From contig NZ_CALXYQ010000002.1 in the NCBI RefSeq assembly GCF_944393015.1, forward strand, positions 62,001 through 126,000: 64,000 bases of DNA, written 5' to 3'. Origin of the DNA: an uncultured Brachyspira sp. (GTDB taxonomy: Bacteria > Spirochaetota > Brachyspiria > Brachyspirales > Brachyspiraceae). Below, piece after piece: positions 1 to 9,081 of this stretch (within the stretch, counting starts at the first letter, position 1; every line of letters starts with the position of its first letter). A model generated the notes under the pieces. It was not told the DNA's origin, did not search any database, and was given only the letters and a program-made list of their open reading frames with translations. The translations under genes were made by a program, and so were the position numbers.

Positions 1-507
1 TATATATTTAAAGATGAATTAAAAAATAAAAAGAATATAACATTAATTCACCCTATAGAACTTGATAATGAAATTTTATTAAAATGGAAAAATCAATTAG
101 CAGATTATGATATTGCCCAGCCTATAGAACAGCTTAATATGATTTATGAACTTCCGGAAGAAAAAGATATAAATAAAAATCTTGAAATAGTATATCATGA
201 TAAAAAAGTTAATCCTTATGCATTAATGAAATTTGCAGCTTCTCTTGATATGAAAAGGGGAGAGGTTTTAGATGCTGGAACTTTTTTTGAATATTCTTTG
301 AAAGATGAAATAGCAAAAATAATGTTTGTTATTCATTTTAATTATTTGATGGTTGGTTATGTACAAGATGAAGATGTTAATATTGAAAGAGCAGTGTTTT
401 ATAAATTAGATGAAGATAATAATTTTGATTTTAATTGTCCAAGCAATCCTTTGGAATTGAATAAAAGATTTGTATCTTCAATATGCGGTTTAGTAAAAGA
501 GTTATAA
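1..507 (+). CDS. DUF4132 domain protein, C-terminal part (partial gene)
   Basis: Frame 1 is open from the first base, so this is the last 168 residues of a longer gene that starts outside the window. The visible part contains the HPIELD...W...DYDIAQPIEQL pattern (about residues 17-48) that I recognise from the C-terminal DUF4132 region of WGR/MolR-like proteins, followed by a mixed alpha/beta end. The biochemical function of DUF4132 is not established. An internal ATG at 139 is a poor start because the conserved block lies upstream of it. The gene is followed after 20 bp by a TPR gene on the same strand, so the three genes to 3397 probably form one operon. Confidence 0.75.
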   Translation, partial: YIFKDELKNKKNITLIHPIELDNEILLKWKNQLADYDIAQPIEQLNMIYELPEEKDINKNLEIVYHDKKVNPYALMKFAASLDMKRGEVLDAGTFFEYSLKDEIAKIMFVIHFNYLMVGYVQDEDVNIERAVFYKLDEDNNFDFNCPSNPLELNKRFVSSICGLVKEL

Positions 508-527
508 TAATTTTTAAAGGATAAAGT

Positions 528-1571
528 ATGATTGATGATTTTTACAAATTAGCAAATGAAGCATTCGATGCAGGAAATTATGAAAAGTCAATAGAATATT
601 ATGATAAACTAATATTTTATAATGGAGATAGTGCAGAAGTTTATAATTGCAGAGGACTTGCAAAAAACAATTTAGGCAAATATAAAGAGGCGTTAAAAGA
701 TTTTAATACTGCTTTAAAATTGGATAATAATAATGCAGATATATATTATAATAAGGGTTTAACTGAATATGATATGGGTCATTATGAGAAAGCCATTAAA
801 GATTACACTAAAAGTATAAAACTTGATAATACCATTGGCTATGTTTATAATAATAGAGGCTTATGTTATGGAGCATTAGGAGAATTTGAAAAGGCTATTG
901 AAGATTTTACTTGTGCTATAAAATTAAATAAAAATGATGCAGAACTTTACTATAATAGAGGACTTTCAAAATCTAATTTAGAAGATTATAAAAATGCATT
1001 AGATGATTACGATAAAGCTATTGAAATAAATCCTAAATACAGCAATGCTTATAATAGCAGAGGAAATGCAAAAAATGAACTAAATTATAATGAAGAAGAT
1101 ATTATAGCAAATTATGATAAGGCTATAGAAATTAATAATAATATAGATGCTTATTATAATAAGGCATTATATTATAATACTAATGAAAATTATGAGAAGG
1201 CTTTAAATCTTTATAATAAAGTATTAGAGATAGATGAGTATTATATAGAGGCTTATGGAAATAGGGCTATTGTTTTATATAACTTAAATAAAAACGAGGA
1301 AGCTATTAAAGATTGCGATAAAGCTATTGAGTTAGATAGTGAGTATTGGCTTTTATATTTTAATAGGGCAAGTATCAAGCTTAATTTTGCTGAAACTAAT
1401 GAAAATCCTAAAAAATTATATGATGAAGCATTAGAAGATATCAAAAAATCTTATGAATTAGCTTCTGTTAATGAAAATTATTTAATTAAGTTTAAAGAAT
1501 TATTATTGGTGTTGGCAAATGAAGGTTTTGAAATAGTTATTGATTTTTGTAAGGAGCTTAAACTATTATGA
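528..1571 (+). CDS. Tetratricopeptide repeat protein
   Basis: A 347-residue protein built almost wholly of TPR units, about eight or nine copies of a roughly 34-residue helix pair with the usual Tyr/Gly/Ala spacing (YNxRGLAKxxLGxYxxAlxDF). There is no signal peptide or membrane segment, so it is probably a cytoplasmic protein-protein interaction scaffold. The ATG follows an AAAGG ribosome site. Its stop overlaps the ATG of the next gene by four bases (ATGA), which suggests translational coupling. The partner is unknown; the DUF4132 and HEAT-like neighbours are the best candidates. Confidence 0.85.
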   Translation: MIDDFYKLANEAFDAGNYEKSIEYYDKLIFYNGDSAEVYNCRGLAKNNLGKYKEALKDFNTALKLDNNNADIYYNKGLTEYDMGHYEKAIKDYTKSIKLDNTIGYVYNNRGLCYGALGEFEKAIEDFTCAIKLNKNDAELYYNRGLSKSNLEDYKNALDDYDKAIEINPKYSNAYNSRGNAKNELNYNEEDIIANYDKAIEINNNIDAYYNKALYYNTNENYEKALNLYNKVLEIDEYYIEAYGNRAIVLYNLNKNEEAIKDCDKAIELDSEYWLLYFNRASIKLNFAETNENPKKLYDEALEDIKKSYELASVNENYLIKFKELLLVLANEGFEIVIDFCKELKLL

Positions 1572-3397
1572 ATATAGAATTACTTCCAAAATGGGATAAT
1601 TATCATATAAATAATGATGAGAATTCTGAATTTAAATCGGATAAAATAGAACGTCCTCCATTAACTGGAAAAAATAGATATGTTCCTAATGGACTTTATG
1701 ATGAGAAATGGGGTAATGTTTATGATGCTTACGGTAAAGCAGATTTAACTCCTTATTATATAGAAGCTTTAACTAGCGATGATGATAATGATGTTAATTT
1801 CGGAGTTTATGGACTTTATGCAGCAACTACTCATCAAGGAAGTGTTTATAAATCTTCAAAAATGGCTGTTCCTTATTTGGCAGATTTACTTAAGTTAAAT
1901 AATAATGCTTCAGAATTGGCATGTATATTTCTTGCAAGAATAGCATTGGGAGAAAAGCATTTTATTAATACGCCATTCTTTTATAAAACTAAATATTATG
2001 GTACTGTTAAAAAATATAAAAATGAAATACTTGATTTTTATAATAAAAGCAATTCACTTGAGGCTATGAGATTATTATGTTTTATTCCAAACTCTTTAGA
2101 TGAAATATTGAATTTTTCTTACGATGAATGTTTAAAATTAGAAAATGGAAATAAAAATAATGCTTATATTCGTCAGGCTTCAACTTTATTAGTACAAGGT
2201 TTTATAGCAGCACAGCATAATTATAAAATTTATAATAAAGACTATTATAAAGAATATCCAAATATTAGTGATATCAATGACATAAAAAAATTAAAAGTTA
2301 ATAAACATATTGAAGAAGTTTATAATATTATGAATAGCAGTGACTCTCTTTTGGTAAGAGGCTCGGCAGCAATTTGTCTAGCTTATACGGGAATATTTAA
2401 TAAAGATATTTCTAATTTGCTTTTGTATATAATAGAAAATAATTGTGCAGGTGTTGATTGGGTATGGGATGATAATTTTTCTAATATAGCAAAATATGCT
2501 TGGGCTTATTCAGCTGATATTGAAACATTATTAAGTACTGAAGGCATTAAAACAAAAAGTAATGTTACAGGTAATATTAATAGTGATGAAAAAAGTTATG
2601 ATGATATATTAATAGAAGCCGTTACAAGAGTTTTTCTAAATAAAAAGAAAAAAGAAGAATTAATAAATCCAGAGTTGAATGATATACAAAAAAGAGTATT
2701 AAGAAAAATTGTTGATAATGCTCCTAATTTATTTGGAAGTTATGAACTAGAAACCATTAATATGCCTTTAAATACCGAATCTGCAAAAAGACTTATAGAT
2801 GATAATTATATAAAAAATAAAATTCTATGCAAAATAATTGATTCAAAACCTTTATGGTATATTATAGAAGAATTATTGATTAAAAAAGATGAAGAAACTA
2901 TTACGGATATTGTTATTAATAATAATATAGATTCAATGAAATTATTATTTGAAATATATGCTCCTATAAAAAATATTATTAATAGGGAAGTAATAATAAA
3001 TACTTTGAATATATACAGCAGTTTTGATGATAAAAAGATATTAAATGAAAATAACAGTATCCTTTTATCTTCAATAGCTAATTGCCTAGCCAAAAGTATA
3101 GAAAACTATAAAGATGAAATATTTAATTATTTAGATGAAACATTAATAAAAGTAAATGATTTCAAAGATGATTATGATTATAAAGAAAAATTAGTTGGAG
3201 AATATGTAGGAGTATTTTTATTAACATTAGGACGTTCAAAACTATTAGATAAAAAATATTATAAATTGGTTCGTCCTTATCATAGATATATTCAATATTC
3301 AGTTTTTCCAAGTAAATTATTTTTTGAGCTTTTAAGTTATACATCTTTAGAACATCAGGAATTAATAAAAAAGCAGTTTAATATAAAAAATATTTAG
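1568..3397 (+). CDS. HEAT-repeat-like hypothetical protein
   Basis: A 609-residue protein that I cannot place in a named family. It is rich in amphipathic helices. The region around residues 75-130 (VNFGVYGLYAATTHQG, then PYLADLLKL, then ACIFLARIALG) looks like HEAT/armadillo-type repeats, as does the stretch around 255-300. No signal peptide, catalytic motif or membrane segment is seen. It overlaps the TPR gene by four bases and ends the operon that begins with the DUF4132 gene. By context it is probably a scaffold working with the TPR and DUF4132 proteins; that is inference. Confidence 0.6.
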   Translation: MNIELLPKWDNYHINNDENSEFKSDKIERPPLTGKNRYVPNGLYDEKWGNVYDAYGKADLTPYYIEALTSDDDNDVNFGVYGLYAATTHQGSVYKSSKMAVPYLADLLKLNNNASELACIFLARIALGEKHFINTPFFYKTKYYGTVKKYKNEILDFYNKSNSLEAMRLLCFIPNSLDEILNFSYDECLKLENGNKNNAYIRQASTLLVQGFIAAQHNYKIYNKDYYKEYPNISDINDIKKLKVNKHIEEVYNIMNSSDSLLVRGSAAICLAYTGIFNKDISNLLLYIIENNCAGVDWVWDDNFSNIAKYAWAYSADIETLLSTEGIKTKSNVTGNINSDEKSYDDILIEAVTRVFLNKKKKEELINPELNDIQKRVLRKIVDNAPNLFGSYELETINMPLNTESAKRLIDDNYIKNKILCKIIDSKPLWYIIEELLIKKDEETITDIVINNNIDSMKLLFEIYAPIKNIINREVIINTLNIYSSFDDKKILNENNSILLSSIANCLAKSIENYKDEIFNYLDETLIKVNDFKDDYDYKEKLVGEYVGVFLLTLGRSKLLDKKYYKLVRPYHRYIQYSVFPSKLFFELLSYTSLEHQELIKKQFNIKNI

Positions 3398-3481
3398 AAA
3401 TTCACTATTAAAAAAAATTATTTTTAATATATAATACTGATTCAAATTTTTAATTATTATTTTATGGAGTCTTGTTTCATT

Positions 3482-4371
3482 ATGAAAAAGTTTATACCTA
3501 TTCTTCCTATATTATCCGGTATATTTTGGGGAGGCGGCGGAATATTTATAAGAAGACTTATGGAATTGAATATTAATAGTTTTACTGTTGTTTCTTCAAG
3601 AGTTATTGTAGCAAGCATAATATTTTTTATATGCGTATTTTTATATGATAGATCTTTAATAAAAATAAAATTAAAAGATTTATGGATATTTGTTTCAGCT
3701 GGCATACTTGGAATATTGGGACTTAATATTTGTTATAATGAGGCAGTAAAGCAATTATCATTATCTTTATCTGCTGTACTTTTGAGTTTATCTCCTATAT
3801 TTGTTTTGATATTTGCTAATATATTTTTTAAAGAGAAAATCACTGTAAAAAAGTTATTTGTATGATACTAGCATTGCTCGGCTGTTTCTTTGCAAGCGGA
3901 GTACTTGAAACTAATGAAACTATGCGTTGGACATATTTCGGTATATTTATAGGTTTTTTAGGAGCATTTTTCTACGGACTTTACAGTATATTTTCTAAAC
4001 TTGCTATAATAAAAAATTATAATACATTAACTGTTACTTTATATGCATTAATAAGTATAGCTATAATATCATTGCCTTTTACCGATTGGAAAGCACTTTC
4101 AAATGTTGTGGTAGAAAATGGTTCTGGTATGTTGGTTTTTATGCTTTTTCATTCACTTTGTACATAGGTATTTCCTTATGCATTTTTTACTATAGCTTTA
4201 GGACATATGGATGCTGGAAAGGCTTCTATATTGGCTTCAGGTGAACCTATAGCTGCAATGTTTTTTGGAATATTCTTTTATCATGAAATACCTACCGTGC
4301 TTTCTGTTATAGGTGTATTATTAACATTGACTGCTTTAACTTTGCTTAGTTTGCCCGAAAAAAATAAATAG
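3482..4371 (+). pseudogene. DMT/EamA-family transporter, broken by a frameshift and a nonsense codon
   Basis: Three reading segments together make one EamA drug/metabolite transporter of about 296 residues with ten hydrophobic segments. Segment one (from ATG 3482, ribosome site GGAG at 3467) runs to a stop near 3865. The sequence continues in another frame from about 3860, where one lost base would restore KLFGMILALLG. That frame meets an in-frame TAG at 4165-4167 and then stays open, with good EamA sequence (GHMDAGKASILASGEPIAA), to a TAG at 4369-4371. Two independent lesions make a real pseudogene more likely than one sequencing error. An intact copy would export small metabolites or amino acids across the inner membrane. 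Confidence 0.85.
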
Positions 4372-4448
4372 TTTATATACAAATAATACATTGCATTATA
4401 TAATATATATTAATAATTTTTTGATTTTTATAAAAGGAATTATTTTTT

Positions 4449-5525
4449 ATGAATACTAATATATTAAACAGAGTTATTAGCTCTATGAAAGAAAAAGATA
4501 TTTATCAATTTGTTATAACAGACAGAATGTCTATATATTATCTTACAAATATTAATATACATTCAGGAGAAAGATTTTTAGGACTTTATATCAATCAGGA
4601 CAATGAAGTTCATCTTATTAATAATCAGCTTTTCCCATTAAATAATAAAGATATAGATATTTTATATTATTCAGATACAGAAAGTGCAGTGAAAAAATTA
4701 TCTCAATTTGTACATAAAGATAAAAATATTGGTATAGATAAGGTTATGACTTCCAATTTCTTACTTGAGATGATGGAATTAGATATAGCAAAAAAATATA
4801 TAAATGCTTCTTCATGTATAGATTATGTAAGAATGCAAAAGGACGAAGAAGAAATAAAAAAGATGATTAAAGCTTCAGAAATCAATGATAAAAGTATGAA
4901 AGATATTATTGATTTTGTAAAAGTAGGTATGAAGGAGCTTGATGCTTTAGAGGAATTAAAACTTATATATAAAAGAAATGGAGCAGACGGAGGATTTTCA
5001 TTTACTCCTATAATAGCTTTTGCAGAGAATGCTGCTAATCCTCATTATTCTACAGGCAATACTGTAATAGGTGATAATGGCTGTTTAGTTATAGATATGG
5101 GCTGTATGCATGATGGGTATTGTTCAGATATGACTAGAACTATATTTTTCGGAGAGCCTAATGATGAGGCTAAAAAAATATATAATATAGTAAAAACTGC
5201 TAATGAAAGAGCCATTGATAAAGTAAAAGAAGGATTAAAATTTTCAGATATAGATAATGAAGCACGTTCTTATATAACAGAAAATGGATACGGTGAATAT
5301 TTTACTCATAGAACAGGACATTGTATAGGTATGGATGTTCATGAATATGGAGATGTTAGTTCTGTTCATCATGCATTATTAAAAGAGGGTATGATATTTT
5401 CAATAGAGCCAGGTATTTATTGTGCTGATAAAAATACAGGTGTGAGAATAGAAGATTTGATACTTGTAACTAAAGACGGACATAAAAATTTAAATAGTTT
5501 TACAAAAGAAATGATAATAAAATAA
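4449..5525 (+). CDS. M24 family metallopeptidase (Xaa-Pro aminopeptidase/dipeptidase type)
   Basis: A 358-residue cytoplasmic peptidase with the two-domain creatinase/prolidase layout: an N-terminal non-catalytic domain (about 1-125) and a C-terminal pita-bread domain. The metal ligands are visible: Asp in VIDMGCMHDGYCSDMTRT (two Asp), His in HRTGHCIGMDVHE, Glu in SIEPGIY and Glu in VRIEDLILVT. It should remove N-terminal residues before proline or split X-Pro dipeptides using two divalent metals. The ATG follows AAAGGA at a normal distance. It is a single gene; a bidirectional terminator lies about 45 bp downstream. PepP or PepQ type cannot be decided here. Confidence 0.9.
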   Translation: MNTNILNRVISSMKEKDIYQFVITDRMSIYYLTNINIHSGERFLGLYINQDNEVHLINNQLFPLNNKDIDILYYSDTESAVKKLSQFVHKDKNIGIDKVMTSNFLLEMMELDIAKKYINASSCIDYVRMQKDEEEIKKMIKASEINDKSMKDIIDFVKVGMKELDALEELKLIYKRNGADGGFSFTPIIAFAENAANPHYSTGNTVIGDNGCLVIDMGCMHDGYCSDMTRTIFFGEPNDEAKKIYNIVKTANERAIDKVKEGLKFSDIDNEARSYITENGYGEYFTHRTGHCIGMDVHEYGDVSSVHHALLKEGMIFSIEPGIYCADKNTGVRIEDLILVTKDGHKNLNSFTKEMIIK

Positions 5526-5565
5526 ATAATTAAAATTTGTAAATCTTAATTATTTTTAAGTAAAA

Positions 5566-5606
5566 AATTAGCTGATAATTTAGTATATAAGTTATCAGCT
5601 ATTATT
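5566..5606. terminator. Bidirectional terminator
   Basis: AGCTGATAA pairs with TTATCAGCT around a short AT-rich loop, with A-tracts before and T-tracts after the stem. It sits between convergent genes (M24 peptidase and DUF4405 protein) and can serve both. Confidence 0.75.
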
Positions 5607-5675
5607 TTTTATTATTGTTAACAACTTATTAGCAATAAATTTACAGAATGCCAGTTATTTTTTATGTTTTGTTTT

Positions 5676-6332
5676 CTAATATTTAGAATTTAATTTGTTG
5701 CTTAAAGTTTGTAAATAGTATGGTATAAATATGAATAAGCCCATTATGGATACATAATCCATAAAGAAAAATATTACAGGTTCTTCATAATTAAAGAAAG
5801 CAAACTCCACAAGCAAAAACATTTTATTATACAAGCCTCTTTTAATAAATGAAATAACTCCGTATAAGGCTATTAATGAAGCTATTACTATGGATATCTG
5901 CTTTTTTATATTAATGAATTTTTTACTCATATTTATAAACATACCCCAATGCATTCCTAAATGTGCGGACATAAATATAAATCCCCAAGAGTTTGAAATC
6001 ATATGTAAGCGTCTTGTGAACATTCCGCTGTTATGAATATTAAGAAAACCTAATACCCTTTGAGAAAATAGTATACCGCTTATCATTAAACCTGCCATAC
6101 ATATAAAAAGCATAGTATTAATAAATGTGTTTAATGCTCTGTTAAAATTGTATTTTCCTTTAGGTAAGTTTTTATACCAATTAAAATTTAGTATATGATG
6201 AAGTATGAAAAATATAAAAAGTGAGAAACCTAAATATTCATGTATAGCGTCTCCTGTAAAATGATATGCCATTAAAATGAAAAAAAGCAAAGTCATTATT
6301 ATATCCACTATTATTTTAATTATTTTTTTCAT
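5676..6332 (-). CDS. DUF4405 membrane protein (cytochrome b561-like)
   Basis: A 218-residue integral membrane protein with about five hydrophobic segments. The first 140 residues carry the DUF4405 pattern: His residues in helix positions (AYHFTGDAIHEYLG, FFILHHILN, RRLHMISNSWG, SAHLGMHWGMF) resemble haem-binding cytochrome b561 helices. It probably sits in the inner membrane and takes part in electron transfer, but this is inferred from the family. A strong GAGGAGGA ribosome site precedes the ATG. It is transcribed toward the M24 gene. Confidence 0.75.
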   Translation of the reverse strand: MKKIIKIIVDIIMTLLFFILMAYHFTGDAIHEYLGFSLFIFFILHHILNFNWYKNLPKGKYNFNRALNTFINTMLFICMAGLMISGILFSQRVLGFLNIHNSGMFTRRLHMISNSWGFIFMSAHLGMHWGMFINMSKKFINIKKQISIVIASLIALYGVISFIKRGLYNKMFLLVEFAFFNYEEPVIFFFMDYVSIMGLFIFIPYYLQTLSNKLNSKY

Positions 6333-6385
6333 AAATAAGTTCCTCCTCTTTTATATAATATAATTGATTGTTTTTAGGATATACC

Positions 6386-6680
6386 TAAACAACTATATTT
6401 TGTCAAAAGTAAAGTTATATTTTTGTTTTGATATCTGGGGCTTTGCCCCAGACCCCACTTCTTTTGTTGCCACAAAGAAGCAAAAAGGCTACATTTGGGC
6501 TTTAATTTAATAAATTATCTTACATGTAAGATAATTTTAGTATGATTTATACTAATTTTATACTTGCACTTTCGAGAAGCGTATCCGAGTTTATGAGGAT
6601 ATAAGGTTCTTTGACGAAGTCCGCAGAGCGTATGCGGCGGGAAAAGAACAACAAAAAACTGATAAACTTAAAAATTTTTA
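6386..6680 (+). repeat. Dispersed intergenic repeat, copy A
   Basis: A ~295-bp gene-free element. It starts with an AT-rich arm (AAACAACTATATTTT), then a perfect GC-rich hairpin TGGGGC-TTT-GCCCCA (6436-6450), a CTTCTTTTGTTGCCACAAAG block, and a right half with TTTCGAGAAGCGTATCCGAG, GGCGGGAAAAGAACAACAAA and CTTAAAAATTTTT. The reverse complement of 12429-12707 aligns along the whole length. This copy has about 24 extra bases, including a small CCGCA/TGCGG hairpin near 6620-6637. It fills most of the gap between the DUF4405 gene and the flavodoxin 3' end. No gene is seen inside. Confidence 0.85.
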
Positions 6681-6714
6681 TTAATTTATTTTTCAAAAAA
6701 CATACTATTTAATT

Positions 6715-7434
6715 TTAATAATTTAATTTTCTCACCCAATCCACAACTTTACTTTTTGAATTTTTTACTTCTGGTCTGTATACTCCAATAGGGTCTAATA
6801 CTTTGCAGTTAGATGGTAGTAATTTTTTTAAATCTCTTATCGTTCTTGAAAGTCCTCCTGTTCCGTGAGTACAAAATGGTATTATAGTTTTTCCTGATAA
6901 ATCATAGCTTTCAACAAATGTAAATACTGCCATAGGACATGTATACCACCAGTTAGGAAAGCCTAAAAATATAACATCATAATCATCTATATTATTAACT
7001 TTGTCAGTTAGTGCAGGTCTTTCGTTATTGTCCCTTTCCTTTCTAGCCTGATTCAAACATTCATCATAATCGCTTGAATATTTATTTTGAGTTTTTATAC
7101 TGAATAAATCTCCTCCTGTTTCTTCCTGTATCCAAGTAGCTATTAATTCAGCATTGCCCGGAGAAAGTACACTTGCAGAAGTTTCAGCATCTACATCAAT
7201 AGAGGCAGGATTTTCTACTACTGTGTTATCTGACCAAGTGAAATATGCTATTAATATTTTTGAGTCGTTTTGAGTATAATTTATATTTATAGTTTGTTTT
7301 TCATTATTATTAATTTCTGAATTTTCAATATTAGAAACTATGTAATCTGTTTTTATTGTTTTTTCAGAATTATTTTTATTACTGCATGATGATAATATAA
7401 TTATTGATAAAAGTATAAAGATTAAATTCTTCAT
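6715..7434 (-). CDS. Flavodoxin-family lipoprotein
   Basis: A 239-residue protein with an N-terminal lipoprotein signal (hydrophobic run ending LSSC near residue 17), an Asn-rich linker, and a flavodoxin domain from about residue 60. The FMN phosphate loop ILIAYFTWSDNT is followed by an extra ~25 residues before the first helix; FLGFPNWWYTCPMAVFTF and PFCTHGTGGLS are the flavin-contact regions of this family. Its export is unusual, because most flavodoxins are cytoplasmic. It is the last gene of the minus-strand operon that begins with the cupin gene, separated from its flavodoxin neighbour by a hairpin. Probable role: FMN electron carrier or quinone/aldehyde reductase in the periplasm. Confidence 0.85.
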   Translation of the reverse strand: MKNLIFILLSIIILSSCSNKNNSEKTIKTDYIVSNIENSEINNNEKQTININYTQNDSKILIAYFTWSDNTVVENPASIDVDAETSASVLSPGNAELIATWIQEETGGDLFSIKTQNKYSSDYDECLNQARKERDNNERPALTDKVNNIDDYDVIFLGFPNWWYTCPMAVFTFVESYDLSGKTIIPFCTHGTGGLSRTIRDLKKLLPSNCKVLDPIGVYRPEVKNSKSKVVDWVRKLNY

Positions 7435-7479
7435 AAAATCTCCTTTATTTAAATATTATTAAAATTATTAATTAATTTG

Positions 7480-7521
7480 TACTGTCATCGATTAATTAAT
7501 AACTAATAATCAATGACAGTA
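7480..7521 (-). promoter_or_regulatory. Intra-operon hairpin between two flavodoxin genes
   Basis: TACTGTCATCGATTA pairs with TAATCAATGACAGTA (one mismatch) in the 97-bp gap. There is no clear T-tract on the minus strand, so it may stabilise or process the mRNA, or attenuate the last gene, rather than terminate fully. Confidence 0.4.
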
Positions 7522-7531
7522 AATAAAAATC

Positions 7532-8089
7532 TTATAGTATATTAATATTTTGAAGCCATGTTTTTATATTATTTTCTGAACTATTAACGCTTCCTCCAGA
7601 TATACTTAAACTTTCTAGTATAGTTGAATTAGGACATAATGAAGTTATATCAGTAACACTTCTTCCCATTCTGCTTCCTCCATGAGTGCATAAAGGAGCA
7701 ATTTTTTTACCGCTGAAATCATGAGTTAATAATAATTGTTTTACTGACTGCGGAATAGTTCCCCACCAATTAGGGTAACATAATATTATAGTATCATAGT
7801 TAGATAAATTATTTATATTAGCACTTAACTTTGGTAAAAAATCATCATTTTGTTCTTTTCTTGCCTGATTTACAGTATCATTATAAGAACTCGGATAGCT
7901 TTCAACAGTTTTTACTTCAAATATATCTGCCTGAGTAAGATTTTTTATCATATTAGCAGCTGTTCTAGTATTTCCGCCCCAAGAGAAATATACTATTAAT
8001 GTTTTTGAACTTTGAGCGTTTAAGCCTCCGATTAATAATGTACTTGAAATAAGCAATGACATTAATATTCTTTTAATTATTTTTTTCAT
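7532..8089 (-). CDS. Exported flavodoxin
   Basis: A 185-residue flavodoxin with a cleavable-looking signal peptide (KKIIKRILMSLLISSTLLIGG, then LNAQS). The FMN-binding loop LIVYFSWGGNTRTAA starts near residue 30 and CYPNWWGTIPQ and CTHGGSRMGRS give the flavin edges. It is a paralogue of the lipoprotein flavodoxin downstream but lacks the extra loop. It should carry one or two electrons via FMN; the redox partner is probably one of the exported operon products. How FMN reaches the exported protein is not evident. Its ATG has a GGAGG-type ribosome site. Confidence 0.85.
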   Translation of the reverse strand: MKKIIKRILMSLLISSTLLIGGLNAQSSKTLIVYFSWGGNTRTAANMIKNLTQADIFEVKTVESYPSSYNDTVNQARKEQNDDFLPKLSANINNLSNYDTIILCYPNWWGTIPQSVKQLLLTHDFSGKKIAPLCTHGGSRMGRSVTDITSLCPNSTILESLSISGGSVNSSENNIKTWLQNINIL

Positions 8090-8215
8090 TTTTGTTCCTC
8101 CTTAATCTACTATTAAATAAAATTTTATTTTGAAAATATACACCTATCTGCATTTTTTATTTTCATTATATTTTTATTATGATAGAGTATAATTAATGTA
8201 ATTTTATAATCTTAA

Positions 8216-9052
8216 TTATTTTAGATTGTTAATTATTGTTATAGCATTCAATGTTCTTGGATAACCTATGTAAGGTATGCATTGAGTTACAGCTTCTATT
8301 AACATATCTTTACTGTTTCCTATAGATATATTAGCACTTGCATGAGAAGCTGCCTGAGGCTCAGCTCCCCCTAAAGATACTATCATTATGAAAGTTAATA
8401 ACTCTCTCTCTTTCATATTAAGTCCCTTTCTTGTATAAAAATCTCCAAAACAATTAGCTGATAAGAAATTTTGAATATGTTTTTGATTTGCTGGAGCATT
8501 ATTATGAGCGTCTAATATTCTTGTGCCAAATGTATTAGTTTGTATTTCAAGTCCTTTATCGAATCTAGTTTCTTCTGTAACTGTTGATTGAGATTCTATA
8601 GGAAGTGAAATATTTTTTTCTTTAAATACTTCATTTGCTTTTTCTAATGCAGCAAATACTCTAGGAAATCCTACATAAGGCGAACATTGATACAATGCTT
8701 CTTTTATCTCTATAGGACTAACTCCAATATTTAAAGCTGTTTCTACATGAGGTTTTATCATGTCAGTACCTTGTGAGGCAGTTAAAGAAACTAATGTTAC
8801 AAGTTCTCTTAATTTAGGATCCAATGTTCCATGATTATAAACTTCTCCATATAAGAAATTATTAAATATACTTTCTAGATCTGGATCATTAGGTTTAGTT
8901 AAGCTTGCATCTCTTTTGAGTAATTCATTATATTTGTTTTTTGCTTTTTCTGTCATAGTTAAACTTTCTCCTTTATTTTGTGAATTTGCTATGCATGAAA
9001 ATACTATCACTAGGATAGATAAAGATAAAATAATTTTTAAAGTTTTTTTCAT
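8216..9052 (-). CDS. Carboxymuconolactone decarboxylase-family lipoprotein
   Basis: A 278-residue protein with a lipoprotein-like signal (ILVIVFSCIANS) followed by two tandem CMD/AhpD-like domains (about 60-150 and 175-275). Each has the family pattern of LRELVTLVSLTASQGT...HVETALNIGVSPIEIKEALYQ and RELLTFIMIVSLGGAEPQAASHASANISIGNSKDML. In AhpD-like members a CxxC pair near the EiixH motif gives peroxidase activity; no CxxC is visible here, so a decarboxylase or other gamma-CMD role is more likely. It sits between the aldo/keto reductase and flavodoxin genes in the MerR-controlled operon. Confidence 0.85.
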   Translation of the reverse strand: MKKTLKIILSLSILVIVFSCIANSQNKGESLTMTEKAKNKYNELLKRDASLTKPNDPDLESIFNNFLYGEVYNHGTLDPKLRELVTLVSLTASQGTDMIKPHVETALNIGVSPIEIKEALYQCSPYVGFPRVFAALEKANEVFKEKNISLPIESQSTVTEETRFDKGLEIQTNTFGTRILDAHNNAPANQKHIQNFLSANCFGDFYTRKGLNMKERELLTFIMIVSLGGAEPQAASHASANISIGNSKDMLIEAVTQCIPYIGYPRTLNAITIINNLK

Positions 9053-9081
9053 TTAATAATCTCCTTGATTTTTATTAATTT

